DNA of 64,000 nt, taken from the NCBI RefSeq assembly GCF_900113315.1, contig NZ_FOZG01000001.1:744001-808000 (forward strand), read 5' to 3'. This document shows positions 34,646 to 43,253 of this stretch, one piece after another. Origin of the DNA: Sphingomonas jatrophae. GTDB lineage: Bacteria > Pseudomonadota > Alphaproteobacteria > Sphingomonadales > Sphingomonadaceae. The notes below the pieces were generated by a model, which searched no databases, was not told the DNA's origin, and saw only the letters and a program-made list of their open reading frames with translations. A program made the translations under genes and the position numbers. The first letter of the stretch is position 1. Every line of letters begins with the position of its first letter.

Positions 34646-36385
34646 TTAAAGGCTTGCGAGATAGTCGATTTCCGGGCTCATCCGGTCGATCGGATTGGAC
34701 GCCATCGAGCCGGTTTCAGTTATGCGGCTGCTGATTTTCGGAAAGTAGGTCTGCTCCGGATCGATCGGCACGATGAACGCGGCCGGCCCAGGGGCGGACA
34801 TGAGTTCCTGGAACCGAGCGTCGCTCTCGAAATCAAGTGGCAGCGCCAGCACCGGCACGTCCCATGCGTTGAACACCCGCTCCCAATCGGGCAGCCCCAG
34901 GCCCGACGGGCGATCACAGCCGAGATACTTGCCATTAAAGTAGCTGCGCTGCGTCATGCGGATCGAGGCATGGCCCTGATCGTGGAAGATGAAGATCTTC
35001 AGATCGCACTGGTTGATCGCCAGCGTGCCGAGTTCTTGGATATTCTGCGCAAAGCCGCCGTCGCCCTCGATCAGGATCGTGCGACGCCCGCCCCCCGCAA
35101 TTGCGGCACCGATCGCACCCGACAAGCCGTAACCCATCGAAGCGAGCGACTTGTTGGTCAGCATCCGCTGGCCCCAGCGCTGCTTGTAGAGCTGCATCGA
35201 AAGCGTGAAGGCACTGCCGCTGGAACAAGGCACGATCAGGTCATCGGGCCGCGTCAGCGCTTCAAGCCGCAGGATGAAGTCGTAAGGCGAGATGTAATGT
35301 TCGCCCGTCTTGTTGACATCCTCCACCCGAGGCACCGCGGCACGGATCGCGCGCGCCTGATCAAGCCAGTCGGGCTTGGCCGGCAGCTCGTGCGCGAGCA
35401 GCCGGACGAGAAAATCGTCCGCGTCTACGGCAAGCTTCACATCGGTGCGCGGATGCCCCTTGTCGAGTTCCGCCTGATCGATGTCGACGTGAACGATCTT
35501 CGCGTCGCGGCCGAACTCCTCCCAGGCAAACCCCGTCTGCTGCAGGCCGAGGCGTGTGCCGACAGCCAGGATCAGATCCGAGCGCTGGATCACGATATTC
35601 GCGCTACGCTGGCCCCAGGTATTCGGCCGACCGAGGTAGAAGGGATCCTCCCCACCCACACGGTCCGCACCGTTATACGTGGTCATGGTAGGAACTTGCA
35701 GCGCGCCGAGCCGCCCCCGCAGCCGTTCGGCGGTCGCGTAGGAGACACCCCCGCCGATCAGCAGGATCGGCCGCTCGGCTTCTGCATAAAGCGTCGCCAC
35801 TTCGTCAATCTGAACGTCGGTCGCGGTGGCTAGCGAGGGCGGCACGATGGCCGGCAGCGCCTCTTCCTCGACGGTCGCCGCCTGCACGTCGAGCGGCATT
35901 TCCAGGAAGACGGGCCCCTTGCGCGGCTCCCAGCTGGGAGCAACGATCTCGAGGAACTCGGCCGCCGACACCGGCGCGAGCATGCGGCGCGATACCTTGG
36001 TGGTCGAGCGCATCAGCTCGACACCATTGACTTCCTGGATGCCGCGGCCGCGCACAGTGCCGTGCGACAAGTCGCTCGTCTTCACCTGCCCGCCAATGAC
36101 CAGCAATTCGCGGCTCTCGAGCCAAGCCCCCGAAACGGCGGTGACGATGTTGGTGAGCCCGGGACCCGTCGTCACCAGCGCGAGCGCCTTGGCGGGTGCC
36201 GCGATCTCATTGAAATATTCGGCGGCGATGCCGGCGGCAACTTCGTGCACCACCGGAACGCCTTTAAGGAACCGGTCAAGGCTCTCCGTCAGGTGCATGA
36301 TGTTCCCACCACCAACGAAGAAGTAATGCGTATAGCCAGCCGCCTTCAGCCAGGCACCGATCTGGTCGCTATACTTAATCGGCAT
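34646..36385 (-). CDS. Thiamine-diphosphate enzyme, acetolactate-synthase-like (possible YerE-type)
   Basis: A 579-residue ThDP enzyme: catalytic Glu in VVHEVAAGIAAEYFNE near residue 48, central Rossmann domain (PILLIGGGVSY), and the ThDP/Mg motif starting EGDGGFAQNIQEL near 430 and ending in the unusual FHDQGH instead of NN. Then come SIRMTQRSYF and LPDWERVF. Sugar-modifying ThDP enzymes such as YerE share the SIRxTQ segment and add a two-carbon unit from pyruvate to C4 of CDP-3,6-dideoxy-4-ketoglucose. Because RfbF/G/H are upstream in the same operon, this is the leading hypothesis; a decarboxylase role is possible. Confidence 0.75.
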   Translation of the reverse strand: MPIKYSDQIGAWLKAAGYTHYFFVGGGNIMHLTESLDRFLKGVPVVHEVAAGIAAEYFNEIAAPAKALALVTTGPGLTNIVTAVSGAWLESRELLVIGGQVKTSDLSHGTVRGRGIQEVNGVELMRSTTKVSRRMLAPVSAAEFLEIVAPSWEPRKGPVFLEMPLDVQAATVEEEALPAIVPPSLATATDVQIDEVATLYAEAERPILLIGGGVSYATAERLRGRLGALQVPTMTTYNGADRVGGEDPFYLGRPNTWGQRSANIVIQRSDLILAVGTRLGLQQTGFAWEEFGRDAKIVHVDIDQAELDKGHPRTDVKLAVDADDFLVRLLAHELPAKPDWLDQARAIRAAVPRVEDVNKTGEHYISPYDFILRLEALTRPDDLIVPCSSGSAFTLSMQLYKQRWGQRMLTNKSLASMGYGLSGAIGAAIAGGGRRTILIEGDGGFAQNIQELGTLAINQCDLKIFIFHDQGHASIRMTQRSYFNGKYLGCDRPSGLGLPDWERVFNAWDVPVLALPLDFESDARFQELMSAPGPAAFIVPIDPEQTYFPKISSRITETGSMASNPIDRMSPEIDYLASL

Positions 36386-37085
36386 CGCGCCCTCCCGAGA
36401 GCTTGAGCAGCGAGGAGATGATCGTGATCACCTGATGCTGACTCAAACTGTCGATCTTTTCCTTATCATAGCCCCAACTGGCATGGAGCGGCAGATGCAC
36501 CTTGCCGTCGAACGGCTCAAGGTGCGCATTCATATCGTCGACGTAGACGATGAAATACTCACCCTTTTTCAGCCAACCCTGCGCTTCAGCCACCTTGATC
36601 TTGGAGCCGAGCGTGCGGATGTCCTCCTGTCCGAAGATGGGAAGCACATCCGCATCGTAGAATTGTAGCGTTTGGCGGATCGACTCCACATTGCGCGTCG
36701 AGAGGACGGCGAAGCGATCCGGATGCTCCAGCAACAGCGGGCGCAAAAGGAAGAAAAAGTCGTAGGGCGACATGACCTTCGGCCATTCAGGATCACCCAT
36801 CAACTCGGCTCGGGCCGCGAAGAAATCGCGCGAGAAGTTCCAGTCTTCCGGTCCAGGCAGCTCGGCTGGAAGCTTAGCCGGGTCGCGTATCACCCGATCC
36901 CGATCGTAGAGCCTGTTATACTGCCAAGCGTCGGTAACGACAGCCCTGAACTCGAGGAACTCCTCGAAGCTCACATCGTCTCGATAGCCGCTGCGGTCCG
37001 CGATGGCGCGGTTGCAGACGGTAAAGGCCTCGAAAGCGCTGTTGAACAGGACGCCGTCGAAATCCAGAACGAACTTGACCTCCAC
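36375..37085 (-). CDS. HAD-superfamily hydrolase
   Basis: A 236-residue protein with the HAD nucleophile motif FVLDFDGVLFNS at the N-terminus, a helical cap (about 20-110), FAVLSTRN (motif II-like Ser/Thr) and VYVDDMNAH (motif IV acidic pair). Probably a phosphatase on a small sugar or acid phosphate. It overlaps the ThDP gene start by 11 bp and follows the aldolase gene by 5 bp, so the three are co-translated. Confidence 0.8.
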   Translation of the reverse strand: MEVKFVLDFDGVLFNSAFEAFTVCNRAIADRSGYRDDVSFEEFLEFRAVVTDAWQYNRLYDRDRVIRDPAKLPAELPGPEDWNFSRDFFAARAELMGDPEWPKVMSPYDFFFLLRPLLLEHPDRFAVLSTRNVESIRQTLQFYDADVLPIFGQEDIRTLGSKIKVAEAQGWLKKGEYFIVYVDDMNAHLEPFDGKVHLPLHASWGYDKEKIDSLSQHQVITIISSLLKLSGGRDAD

Positions 37086-37090
37086 AGAGC

Positions 37091-37810
37091 TTACAGCCGC
37101 TCGCGGATCTGCGTGGCGCGCTTGGTCGCCTTGCCGAGCGCCGACTCCATCGGGCCGGTGCGCAGGTCGAGTAACTCAAGCTCCGCAGCGATCGCGGCCT
37201 CCAGCGTCCCATCCTGAACGAAGTCGGACGACTTCATGATAACCTTGCGCGTCTCGACATAATCGACCAGCCCGGCCAGTTCCGCGTCCTCGCGCAGCAG
37301 GTGCAGCGTCTTGACGTTGACGCTGCCGCCCATCGTGACGTGTCGGCCACGGGCACGCGCCGCTTTTGCGACAACCTTGACCATCTCGATCGTGCGCGGG
37401 CTGTCGACACCCTCACCGCCGTAGGAGGCCGTCAGGTCGGACCGTCCGATTGTGACGTCGGTCAGGTGGCTGCCAGCATCGAGGATCTCCTCGATGCGAT
37501 CGACGGCAGTGATCGTCTCGATCGTGACGCCAATATGCTTGAAGTGACCCGCGGGCAGCGCATCGCGATACTTGCTCATCGCGAAGCCGCTCTCGATCAT
37601 CGGCGCGACGAGACTCGTGACACCAAGGCGACGCAGGTAGTCGATATCGGACTTCGCCTCGCAACCGCCGATCTTCACGAGATAGTCCAGGCCACGCCGC
37701 GCGGCGAAGATTACTTCGACCGCGATTTCCTCACGGCTCAGGCCCTCCGCCTCGAACTCGCCCTTGAGGGACGCAAAGCGACCATAATCAGACACGACAA
37801 ACCCCTTCAC
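37091..37810 (-). CDS. HpcH/HpaI aldolase/citrate lyase family protein
   Basis: A 239-residue TIM-barrel protein: DYLVKIGGCEAKSD, LVAPMIESGFAM (metal-binding Glu), HIGVTIETITAVD (second Glu), and TIGRSDLTASYG. These match the HpcH/HpaI pattern for cleaving or forming 2-oxo acid C-C bonds. In a sugar operon it could provide a 2-oxo acid building block. It is not part of the known yersiniose gene set. Confidence 0.8.
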   Translation of the reverse strand: MKGFVVSDYGRFASLKGEFEAEGLSREEIAVEVIFAARRGLDYLVKIGGCEAKSDIDYLRRLGVTSLVAPMIESGFAMSKYRDALPAGHFKHIGVTIETITAVDRIEEILDAGSHLTDVTIGRSDLTASYGGEGVDSPRTIEMVKVVAKAARARGRHVTMGGSVNVKTLHLLREDAELAGLVDYVETRKVIMKSSDFVQDGTLEAAIAAELELLDLRTGPMESALGKATKRATQIRERL

Positions 37811-37839
37811 GTTCCAAGCCTTCCGGTGCGTCGTCCCGC

Positions 37840-39273
37840 TCAGCGGCGGACGAAGCGCGTGATCGTATCGGCAACATAATCGACATGCTCCGCCCCGATC
37901 CCGGGGAACAGGCCGATCCAGAAGGTCCGCTCCGTGATGATGTCGGCGTTGGTGAGATCGCCCACCACACGATAGTCGCGCCCGATCATGTACGGCTGGC
38001 GCAGCAGGTTGCCGCCGAACAGCAGACGGGTGCCGATCTTCTTGTCGTTCAGGTGCATCACCAGCTCATCGCGCGTGAACTTCAGGCCCTCGCGCAGGGT
38101 GAGCAGGAACCCGAACCAGCTGGGATCGCTGTTGGGCGTCGCTTCCGGAAGAATGAAGAACTCTTCAAGCGGCTTCAGCGCTTCGACGAGAAGGCGGAAG
38201 TTGCGGCGACGCGCCTCGACGAACTCATCGAGCCGGTCAAGCTGACTGACGCCGACCGCGGCCTGCATGTCGGTGATCTTCAGATTGTAGCCGACATGGC
38301 TATAGGTGTATTTGTGATCGTAGCCGGCGGGCAGGTTGCCGAGCTTGTGGCCGAAACGCTTGCCGCAGGTATTGTCCTGACCCGGCTCGCACCAGCAGTC
38401 ACGGCCCCAGTCGCGCATCGTCTCGATCAGACGCTTGAGGACAGGCGACTTGGTGAATACGGCGCCGCCCTCACCCATCGTGATATGATGCGCGGGGTAG
38501 AAGCTCAGCGTGCCGATATCGCCGAAGGTACCCACGCCCTGGCCGTTATAGGTAGCGCCCAGAGCATCGCAGCAATCCTCGACAACCCACAGGTTGTGGC
38601 GCTTCGCGACATCCATCACGACACCGAGATCGAACGGATTACCAAGCGTGTGAGCGACCATGATGGCGCGCGTTTTGTCGCTGATCGCCGCCTCGATCAT
38701 GTCAGGCTTGATGTTGTAGGTCGGGATGTCGATGTCGACGAATACCGGCTTCAGACCGTACTGAATCGACGGGTTCACCGTTGTCGGAAATCCCGTGGCG
38801 CAGGTGATCACCTCATCGCCCGGCTTCAGCGCGCGCTTGCGCAGCATCGGCGAGCAGAGCGACGACAAAGCCAGCAGGTTGGCGGACGACCCCGAATTGG
38901 TGGTCAGCGCGAACTTGGTGCCGAGGCGCTTAGCCAGCTTCGGCTCGAACTCGGCGTTGAAGCGCCCAGTCGTCAGCCAGAAATCGAGCGACGAGTCGAC
39001 AAGACTGCGCATGTCGGCTTCGCCATAGACCTTGCCAGAGACCGGAACCGCGCTCTCGCCCGGAACGAAGTCCTTTGGAGCATGAAACGAGCGAGCATAT
39101 TGTCCGACAAGATCAAGGATCAGTTCGCGAAGGGCGGGTTCGGCAAGGCCGTCGGCGCTCTTCAGCAAGTCCGCGGCGAGCACATCAGAGGTCAACTTTC
39201 GTCCCTTCTCAACAGGTTGGCGGGTCCGACATGCCGTCGGCTCGATCTGCCGCGCCTCAAGGCTGGCTTCCAT
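37840..39273 (-). CDS. rfbH: CDP-4-keto-6-deoxyglucose 3-dehydrase (E1, RfbH)
   Basis: A 477-residue PMP and [2Fe-2S] enzyme that removes the C3 hydroxyl of CDP-4-keto-6-deoxyglucose. Signatures: [24 protein letters not shown], the PMP pocket with His replacing Lys ([17 protein letters not shown]), and cluster cysteines in [18 protein letters not shown]. Enterobacterial homologues start around the helix [10 protein letters not shown], so about 45 extra N-terminal residues are present here or the start is internal. The reductase E3 (RfbI/AscD) that supplies electrons is not in the window. Confidence 0.95.
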   Translation of the reverse strand: MEASLEARQIEPTACRTRQPVEKGRKLTSDVLAADLLKSADGLAEPALRELILDLVGQYARSFHAPKDFVPGESAVPVSGKVYGEADMRSLVDSSLDFWLTTGRFNAEFEPKLAKRLGTKFALTTNSGSSANLLALSSLCSPMLRKRALKPGDEVITCATGFPTTVNPSIQYGLKPVFVDIDIPTYNIKPDMIEAAISDKTRAIMVAHTLGNPFDLGVVMDVAKRHNLWVVEDCCDALGATYNGQGVGTFGDIGTLSFYPAHHITMGEGGAVFTKSPVLKRLIETMRDWGRDCWCEPGQDNTCGKRFGHKLGNLPAGYDHKYTYSHVGYNLKITDMQAAVGVSQLDRLDEFVEARRRNFRLLVEALKPLEEFFILPEATPNSDPSWFGFLLTLREGLKFTRDELVMHLNDKKIGTRLLFGGNLLRQPYMIGRDYRVVGDLTNADIITERTFWIGLFPGIGAEHVDYVADTITRFVRR

Positions 39274-39281
39274 GGCGATTG

Positions 39282-41039
39282 CTACCCCGCCTTGTCAACT
39301 CTACCCACCTTGAGGCTTAATGGTGGGTTTGAAGCCGTGCGGGGCCGCAGCCCCAAGCGGACGACCCGCACCGTCGGACCGCCCACCAAGCCGGGCGCGG
39401 GGCGCACCGTCAGCAGTAGACGTCCGCCGGCAGCGAGCGCCTCATATCGCGAGATTTCGGCCGCATAACGGGCGCCTTCGCCGCGGTATCGATCATAATC
39501 AGTGAAGATGGCGAAGTCAGCCCGACAGCTTTCCAAACGCGCCGGATTGATCGTGCCAATGTCGACGATCGAGCGGTTGCCGCGCATCTGATACACGGCC
39601 GCGGTGCGGATGCGCTGGCGGGCGGCGAGCTTCGGATCGAGGCAGCCAGCATCTCCCGCCGGGTAACGAAACTCCCACGGCTGGCGGATCAGATCGAACG
39701 CGAAATGCTCGATCAGCACGGTGCTGCCGGGCGGCGCATGCTGCTTCAGCCAGGCAGAGGCTATGGCGCGTGTGTCGCTCTGCAACTCGCGCGCCTGCGC
39801 CGCTGCACGTCCTGCCATGGGCAGCAGCACCGCCACCGCCAGCACAACCGTGATTGACACACGGGCACGGACCGACGGCACGGCATCGACCATGCGCCAC
39901 AAGCCGATTGCAGCCAAAATAGCGCAGAACGGAAGTCCGGCGACGATCCACCGCGGCCAAATCAGCTGCTGCGAGGAGATGCCGACGAGAAAGGCCAGCA
40001 TGATCGGCAGCACCACCGCCGCAGGCGCGCCGCCGCGCTGCACGGCTGTGACGACACCGACGCCGATTAACGCAATACCCAACACGCCGAACGAGCCGCG
40101 CAGCGGATGCGTCACATACCAGAGCAGGTTGGACGGTAGGCTGCCCCCCGTCGATCCCAGATGCTGCGGCTTCGCCTCGCCCCCTAGATTCGACAACAAG
40201 GTCGCGTGATCGAGCACGAGATAGGGGGAGACGAGCAGCAGCGTAACGACGCCGGTGGCAATGCCCGCCACCAGCCACGTGGCCTGCCGCCTTGCCTCGG
40301 CGCGACCATCCTGCACGATCCGCAGCACACAGGCGCCGCCGATCCCAGCCATCACCGCCGCCGCTGGCCATTTGGTCGCGCAAGCGACTCCGAGCCAAAC
40401 TCCTGCGAGCAGATAGGCGCGCAACCGTCCGGTTTGCGATGCCGTGGTCGCAGCCAGCGCGCTGAGCAGCATGAAGGCGCTCGCCTGAATATCGGTGCGC
40501 ACGATCTGCGACAGGCTGATGTGCAGCGGATTGAGTGCGACGAGAGCCGCCGCCAACAGCCCCACGCGGTGATCCGCCACGCGCCGCCCGAGCAGATAGG
40601 TGAGCAGCACGCCTGCAACGCCGAACGCCACAATCATCAGCCGCGCGGGCACCACCACCAGCGAAGGATCGGTGTAGAGCGCCCGGCCAAAGCCGCGCAC
40701 GTCAGCGAAGCGGCCGGTGAGGATGCCGAAGCCGATCACCCCCGCTTCAATAAGCGCCAGTAGATAGATGGTGACGGTGCCGGGATGGCCGAACCAGCCC
40801 GGATTAAGCGTCCGCTCGCTCAGCAGTTTGAGCCCGGTGATGAGGAAAAAGCCTTCATCGGGATCGTAGAGCGCCGGCAGCCCGAATTGCACGCCGACCA
40901 GCCGGATCGCCAGCGCCGCCGACAGGATTCCGGCCAACACCGATGCCACGCCCCATTCCCGGTGTGCGGCACCGCGCGAGCGCGGCACATCGAACAGGGG
41001 CCAGATCGTGCGGCGGTGGGAAGACGTCAGATCGCCCAT
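39282..41039 (-). CDS. GT39-like polytopic glycosyltransferase
   Basis: A 585-residue membrane protein with many transmembrane helices. The first periplasmic loop has the GT-C acidic motif ([19 protein letters not shown]), followed by [12 protein letters not shown] and [19 protein letters not shown], as in ArnT/PMT-type lipid-phosphate-sugar transferases. The soluble C-terminal domain ([18 protein letters not shown]) is likely periplasmic. The ATG at 41039 overlaps the end of rfbG by 13 bp. Confidence 0.75.
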   Translation of the reverse strand: MGDLTSSHRRTIWPLFDVPRSRGAAHREWGVASVLAGILSAALAIRLVGVQFGLPALYDPDEGFFLITGLKLLSERTLNPGWFGHPGTVTIYLLALIEAGVIGFGILTGRFADVRGFGRALYTDPSLVVVPARLMIVAFGVAGVLLTYLLGRRVADHRVGLLAAALVALNPLHISLSQIVRTDIQASAFMLLSALAATTASQTGRLRAYLLAGVWLGVACATKWPAAAVMAGIGGACVLRIVQDGRAEARRQATWLVAGIATGVVTLLLVSPYLVLDHATLLSNLGGEAKPQHLGSTGGSLPSNLLWYVTHPLRGSFGVLGIALIGVGVVTAVQRGGAPAAVVLPIMLAFLVGISSQQLIWPRWIVAGLPFCAILAAIGLWRMVDAVPSVRARVSITVVLAVAVLLPMAGRAAAQARELQSDTRAIASAWLKQHAPPGSTVLIEHFAFDLIRQPWEFRYPAGDAGCLDPKLAARQRIRTAAVYQMRGNRSIVDIGTINPARLESCRADFAIFTDYDRYRGEGARYAAEISRYEALAAGGRLLLTVRPAPGLVGGPTVRVVRLGLRPRTASNPPLSLKVGRVDKAG

Positions 41040-42121
41040 GCGCGGGTACGATCCGCCACTTCGCGGTAGGCAGCGATCTGGCGCAGCGTTGCGGCGCGGG
41101 CATCCTCGCCGCCATCTACCGAGCGGTGCCAATCGACAATCGCATCGAGGGCTTGGGGAAGGTTCATCGCCGGGCGCCAGCCGAGCTCGTTGCGCGCCTT
41201 CGAGCAATCAAGCTTGAGCAATGTCGCCTCGTGCGGCTGCGGGCCTTCGGGCTTGTCCCACGCATCGACGGGCAGGCCCCATCGCTCGAGCATCCGCTCG
41301 ACGATCCAGCCGACGGGGCGGGTGTCGTCGTCGGCAGGGCCGAAATTCCAGCCGGTCGCGACCGAAGCGTCGCCAGCGAGCAATCGCTCGGCAATGACGA
41401 TGTAGCCGCCGAGCGCCTCCATGACGTGCTGCCACGGGCGCACGGAACCGGGCGAGCGGATCAGCGGACGTTGACCGGCGGCAAGCGCGCGGACGATGTC
41501 GGGAATCAGCCGGTCGAGCGCCCAGTCGGCACCACCGATCACATTGCCCGCGCGCACCGAGGCGATGAGCGGGCCGGACGGATCGGAGAAATACGAACGG
41601 CGATAGGCGGAGACGACGAGTTCAGACGCGCCCTTGCTGGCGCTGTAGGGATCGTGGCCGCCCATCGGATCATTCTCGCGATAGGGCCACACCCACTCGC
41701 GATTTTCGTAGCACTTGTCGCTGGTTACGCAGATCACCGCGCGAACCGAAGGCGTACGCCGCACCGCGTCCAGCAGGTGCGCGGTGCCCATCACGTTGGT
41801 CGCGAACGTCTCGACCGGCTCCGAGTAGGACAGGCGGACGAGCGGCTGCGCAGCGAGGTGCAGCACGAGTTCCGGCTGCGCCTCGGCCATGGCGGCTTCG
41901 AGCGCGGCCAGGTCGCGGATGTCGCCATCGATGTGGCGGATTAGCTCGCCGACGCGAGCTTCCTCAAACAGACTGGGCTGGGTCGGCGCAGGCAGCGCAT
42001 AGCCGGTGATCTCGGCGCCGAGCTCAGCCAGCCACAACGCCAGCCAACTCCCCTTGAAGCCCGTGTCACCTGTCAGGAAAACCCGGCGGCCCCGCCAGCC
42101 GGCCTCGCCGCGGACGCTCAC
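41027..42121 (-). CDS. rfbG: CDP-glucose 4,6-dehydratase
   Basis: A 364-residue SDR that converts CDP-glucose to CDP-4-keto-6-deoxyglucose. Motifs: VFLTGDTGFKGSWLALWL at the N-terminus, VLHLAAQPLVRLSY, VTSDKCYENREW, DPYSASKGASELV (Tyr-x3-Lys), GNVIGGADWALDRLIPD, RPWQHVMEALGGY. The GTG at 42121 overlaps the rfbF stop as GTGA and is chosen for that reason. Confidence 0.96.
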   Translation of the reverse strand: MSVRGEAGWRGRRVFLTGDTGFKGSWLALWLAELGAEITGYALPAPTQPSLFEEARVGELIRHIDGDIRDLAALEAAMAEAQPELVLHLAAQPLVRLSYSEPVETFATNVMGTAHLLDAVRRTPSVRAVICVTSDKCYENREWVWPYRENDPMGGHDPYSASKGASELVVSAYRRSYFSDPSGPLIASVRAGNVIGGADWALDRLIPDIVRALAAGQRPLIRSPGSVRPWQHVMEALGGYIVIAERLLAGDASVATGWNFGPADDDTRPVGWIVERMLERWGLPVDAWDKPEGPQPHEATLLKLDCSKARNELGWRPAMNLPQALDAIVDWHRSVDGGEDARAATLRQIAAYREVADRTRAWAI

Positions 42122-42885
42122 CAGCGCTTCCACGGCGCACCGGCCTGCCACAGTTCCTCGAGATGGATCTTGTCGCGCAGCGTATCCATCGGCTGCCAGA
42201 AGCCGTCATGACGGAAGCCCATCAGGTCCCCCGTCGCGGCGAGCGTTTCCAGCGGCGCCTGTTCCCAGATCGTCTCCGGGCCGTCGACCAGATCGAGCAC
42301 GGACGGATCGGCAACGAAGAAGCCGCCGTTGATCAGACCGCCGTCGCCCGCCGGCTTCTCGCGAAAGCCAGTCACCGCCGTGCCGTCGATCTCGAGCGCG
42401 CCGAAGCGCCCCGGCGGCGCCACCATCGTGACGGTGGCGCGCTTGCCATGGGCATTGTGGAAGTCGATCAGCGCACCCACGTCGATGTCGGAGACACCAT
42501 CACCATAGGTGAAGCAGAACGGCTCCCCTTCCGTCAGATAAGGGCGGATCGCTTTCAATCGGCCGCCGGTCATCGTCTCGGGCCCGGTTTCGACGAGCGT
42601 GATGCGCCAGGGCTCGCTGCGGCGCTGATGAATCTCCGTCCGGTTCTCGCGCAGATCGATGGTGACATCGGCGGTGTGCAGGAAGTAGTTCGCGAAATAC
42701 TCCTTGATCATATACCCCTTATAACCCAGGCATACGATGAAGTCGTTCACGCCAAACGACGAATAGATTTTCATGATGTGCCAGATGATCGGCTTGCCGC
42801 CGATTTCCACCATGGGCTTCGGGCGAAGCGATGTTTCTTCGCCGAGCCGGGTACCCAGACCCCCGGCCAAGATCACTGCGCGCAT
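42118..42885 (-). CDS. rfbF: Glucose-1-phosphate cytidylyltransferase
   Basis: A 255-residue nucleotidyltransferase making CDP-glucose from CTP and glucose-1-phosphate. Motifs: AVILAGGLGTRLGEETSLRP, KPMVEIGGKPIIWHIMK, FCFTYGDGVSDIDV and FWQPMDTLRDKI, with a C-terminal WKRW. First gene of the minus-strand polysaccharide operon. Confidence 0.97.
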   Translation of the reverse strand: MRAVILAGGLGTRLGEETSLRPKPMVEIGGKPIIWHIMKIYSSFGVNDFIVCLGYKGYMIKEYFANYFLHTADVTIDLRENRTEIHQRRSEPWRITLVETGPETMTGGRLKAIRPYLTEGEPFCFTYGDGVSDIDVGALIDFHNAHGKRATVTMVAPPGRFGALEIDGTAVTGFREKPAGDGGLINGGFFVADPSVLDLVDGPETIWEQAPLETLAATGDLMGFRHDGFWQPMDTLRDKIHLEELWQAGAPWKRW

Positions 42886-42982
42886 GAAAATCCCCTAATC
42901 CGGCGGCGGGCATTGGGCGGGTGCGCGATGAGTGTCAAGCGGCACGGAAGTGTCGGCCGCGCTCAATAAACACGGGGGCGTC

Positions 42983-43011
42983 GCCGCCCTTGCCGGCGGG
43001 CAAAGGGCGGC
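42983..43011. terminator. Possible terminator hairpin downstream of the 57-residue gene
   Basis: GCCGCCCTT (42983-42991) and AAGGGCGGC (43003-43011) are a perfect 9-bp inverted repeat with an 11-base loop. It lies downstream of the aceA/57-residue genes and upstream of rfbF on the minus strand. No T-run follows. Confidence 0.5.
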
Positions 43012-43056
43012 GCGCATCCTCTCCGTCTATATCTGTTCAGCAGGCCGGTTAGGTGC

Positions 43057-43230
43057 TCAGCCGAAGCGACCCAGCCGATGGTAGAGATTGCTGAACTTGA
43101 CGCTGTCCGGCGCATCCTCGTTGGCGCGAAGGTAAGCGAGCACGGCTGTCTTCAACAGGCCGAAATCCTCGTTGGAGAAGACCGGGCGGGCGCGCGCTGG
43201 CTCGGGGGAGATGGTGGCTTTGTTGGTCAC
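43057..43230 (-). CDS. Small 57-residue protein downstream of aceA
   Basis: The reverse strand from GTG at 43230 to TGA at 43057 encodes a 57-residue protein: a flexible, basic N-terminus and an amphipathic helical body (FSNEDFGLLKTAVLAYLRAN, then SVKFSNLYHRLGRFG). AAAGGA lies seven bases before the GTG. It begins 23 bp after the restored aceA stop, so it should be on the same transcript. No family recognised. Confidence 0.6.
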   Translation of the reverse strand: MTNKATISPEPARARPVFSNEDFGLLKTAVLAYLRANEDAPDSVKFSNLYHRLGRFG

Positions 43231-43253
43231 CTCTTGATCCTTTGAAGGTCCGG

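Noticed and set aside
34439-35833. 464-codon frame opposite the ThDP enzyme
   Set aside because: Shadow of a clearly conserved enzyme; no motifs.
37885-39468. 527-codon frame opposite rfbH
   Set aside because: Shadow of rfbH; no domain pattern.
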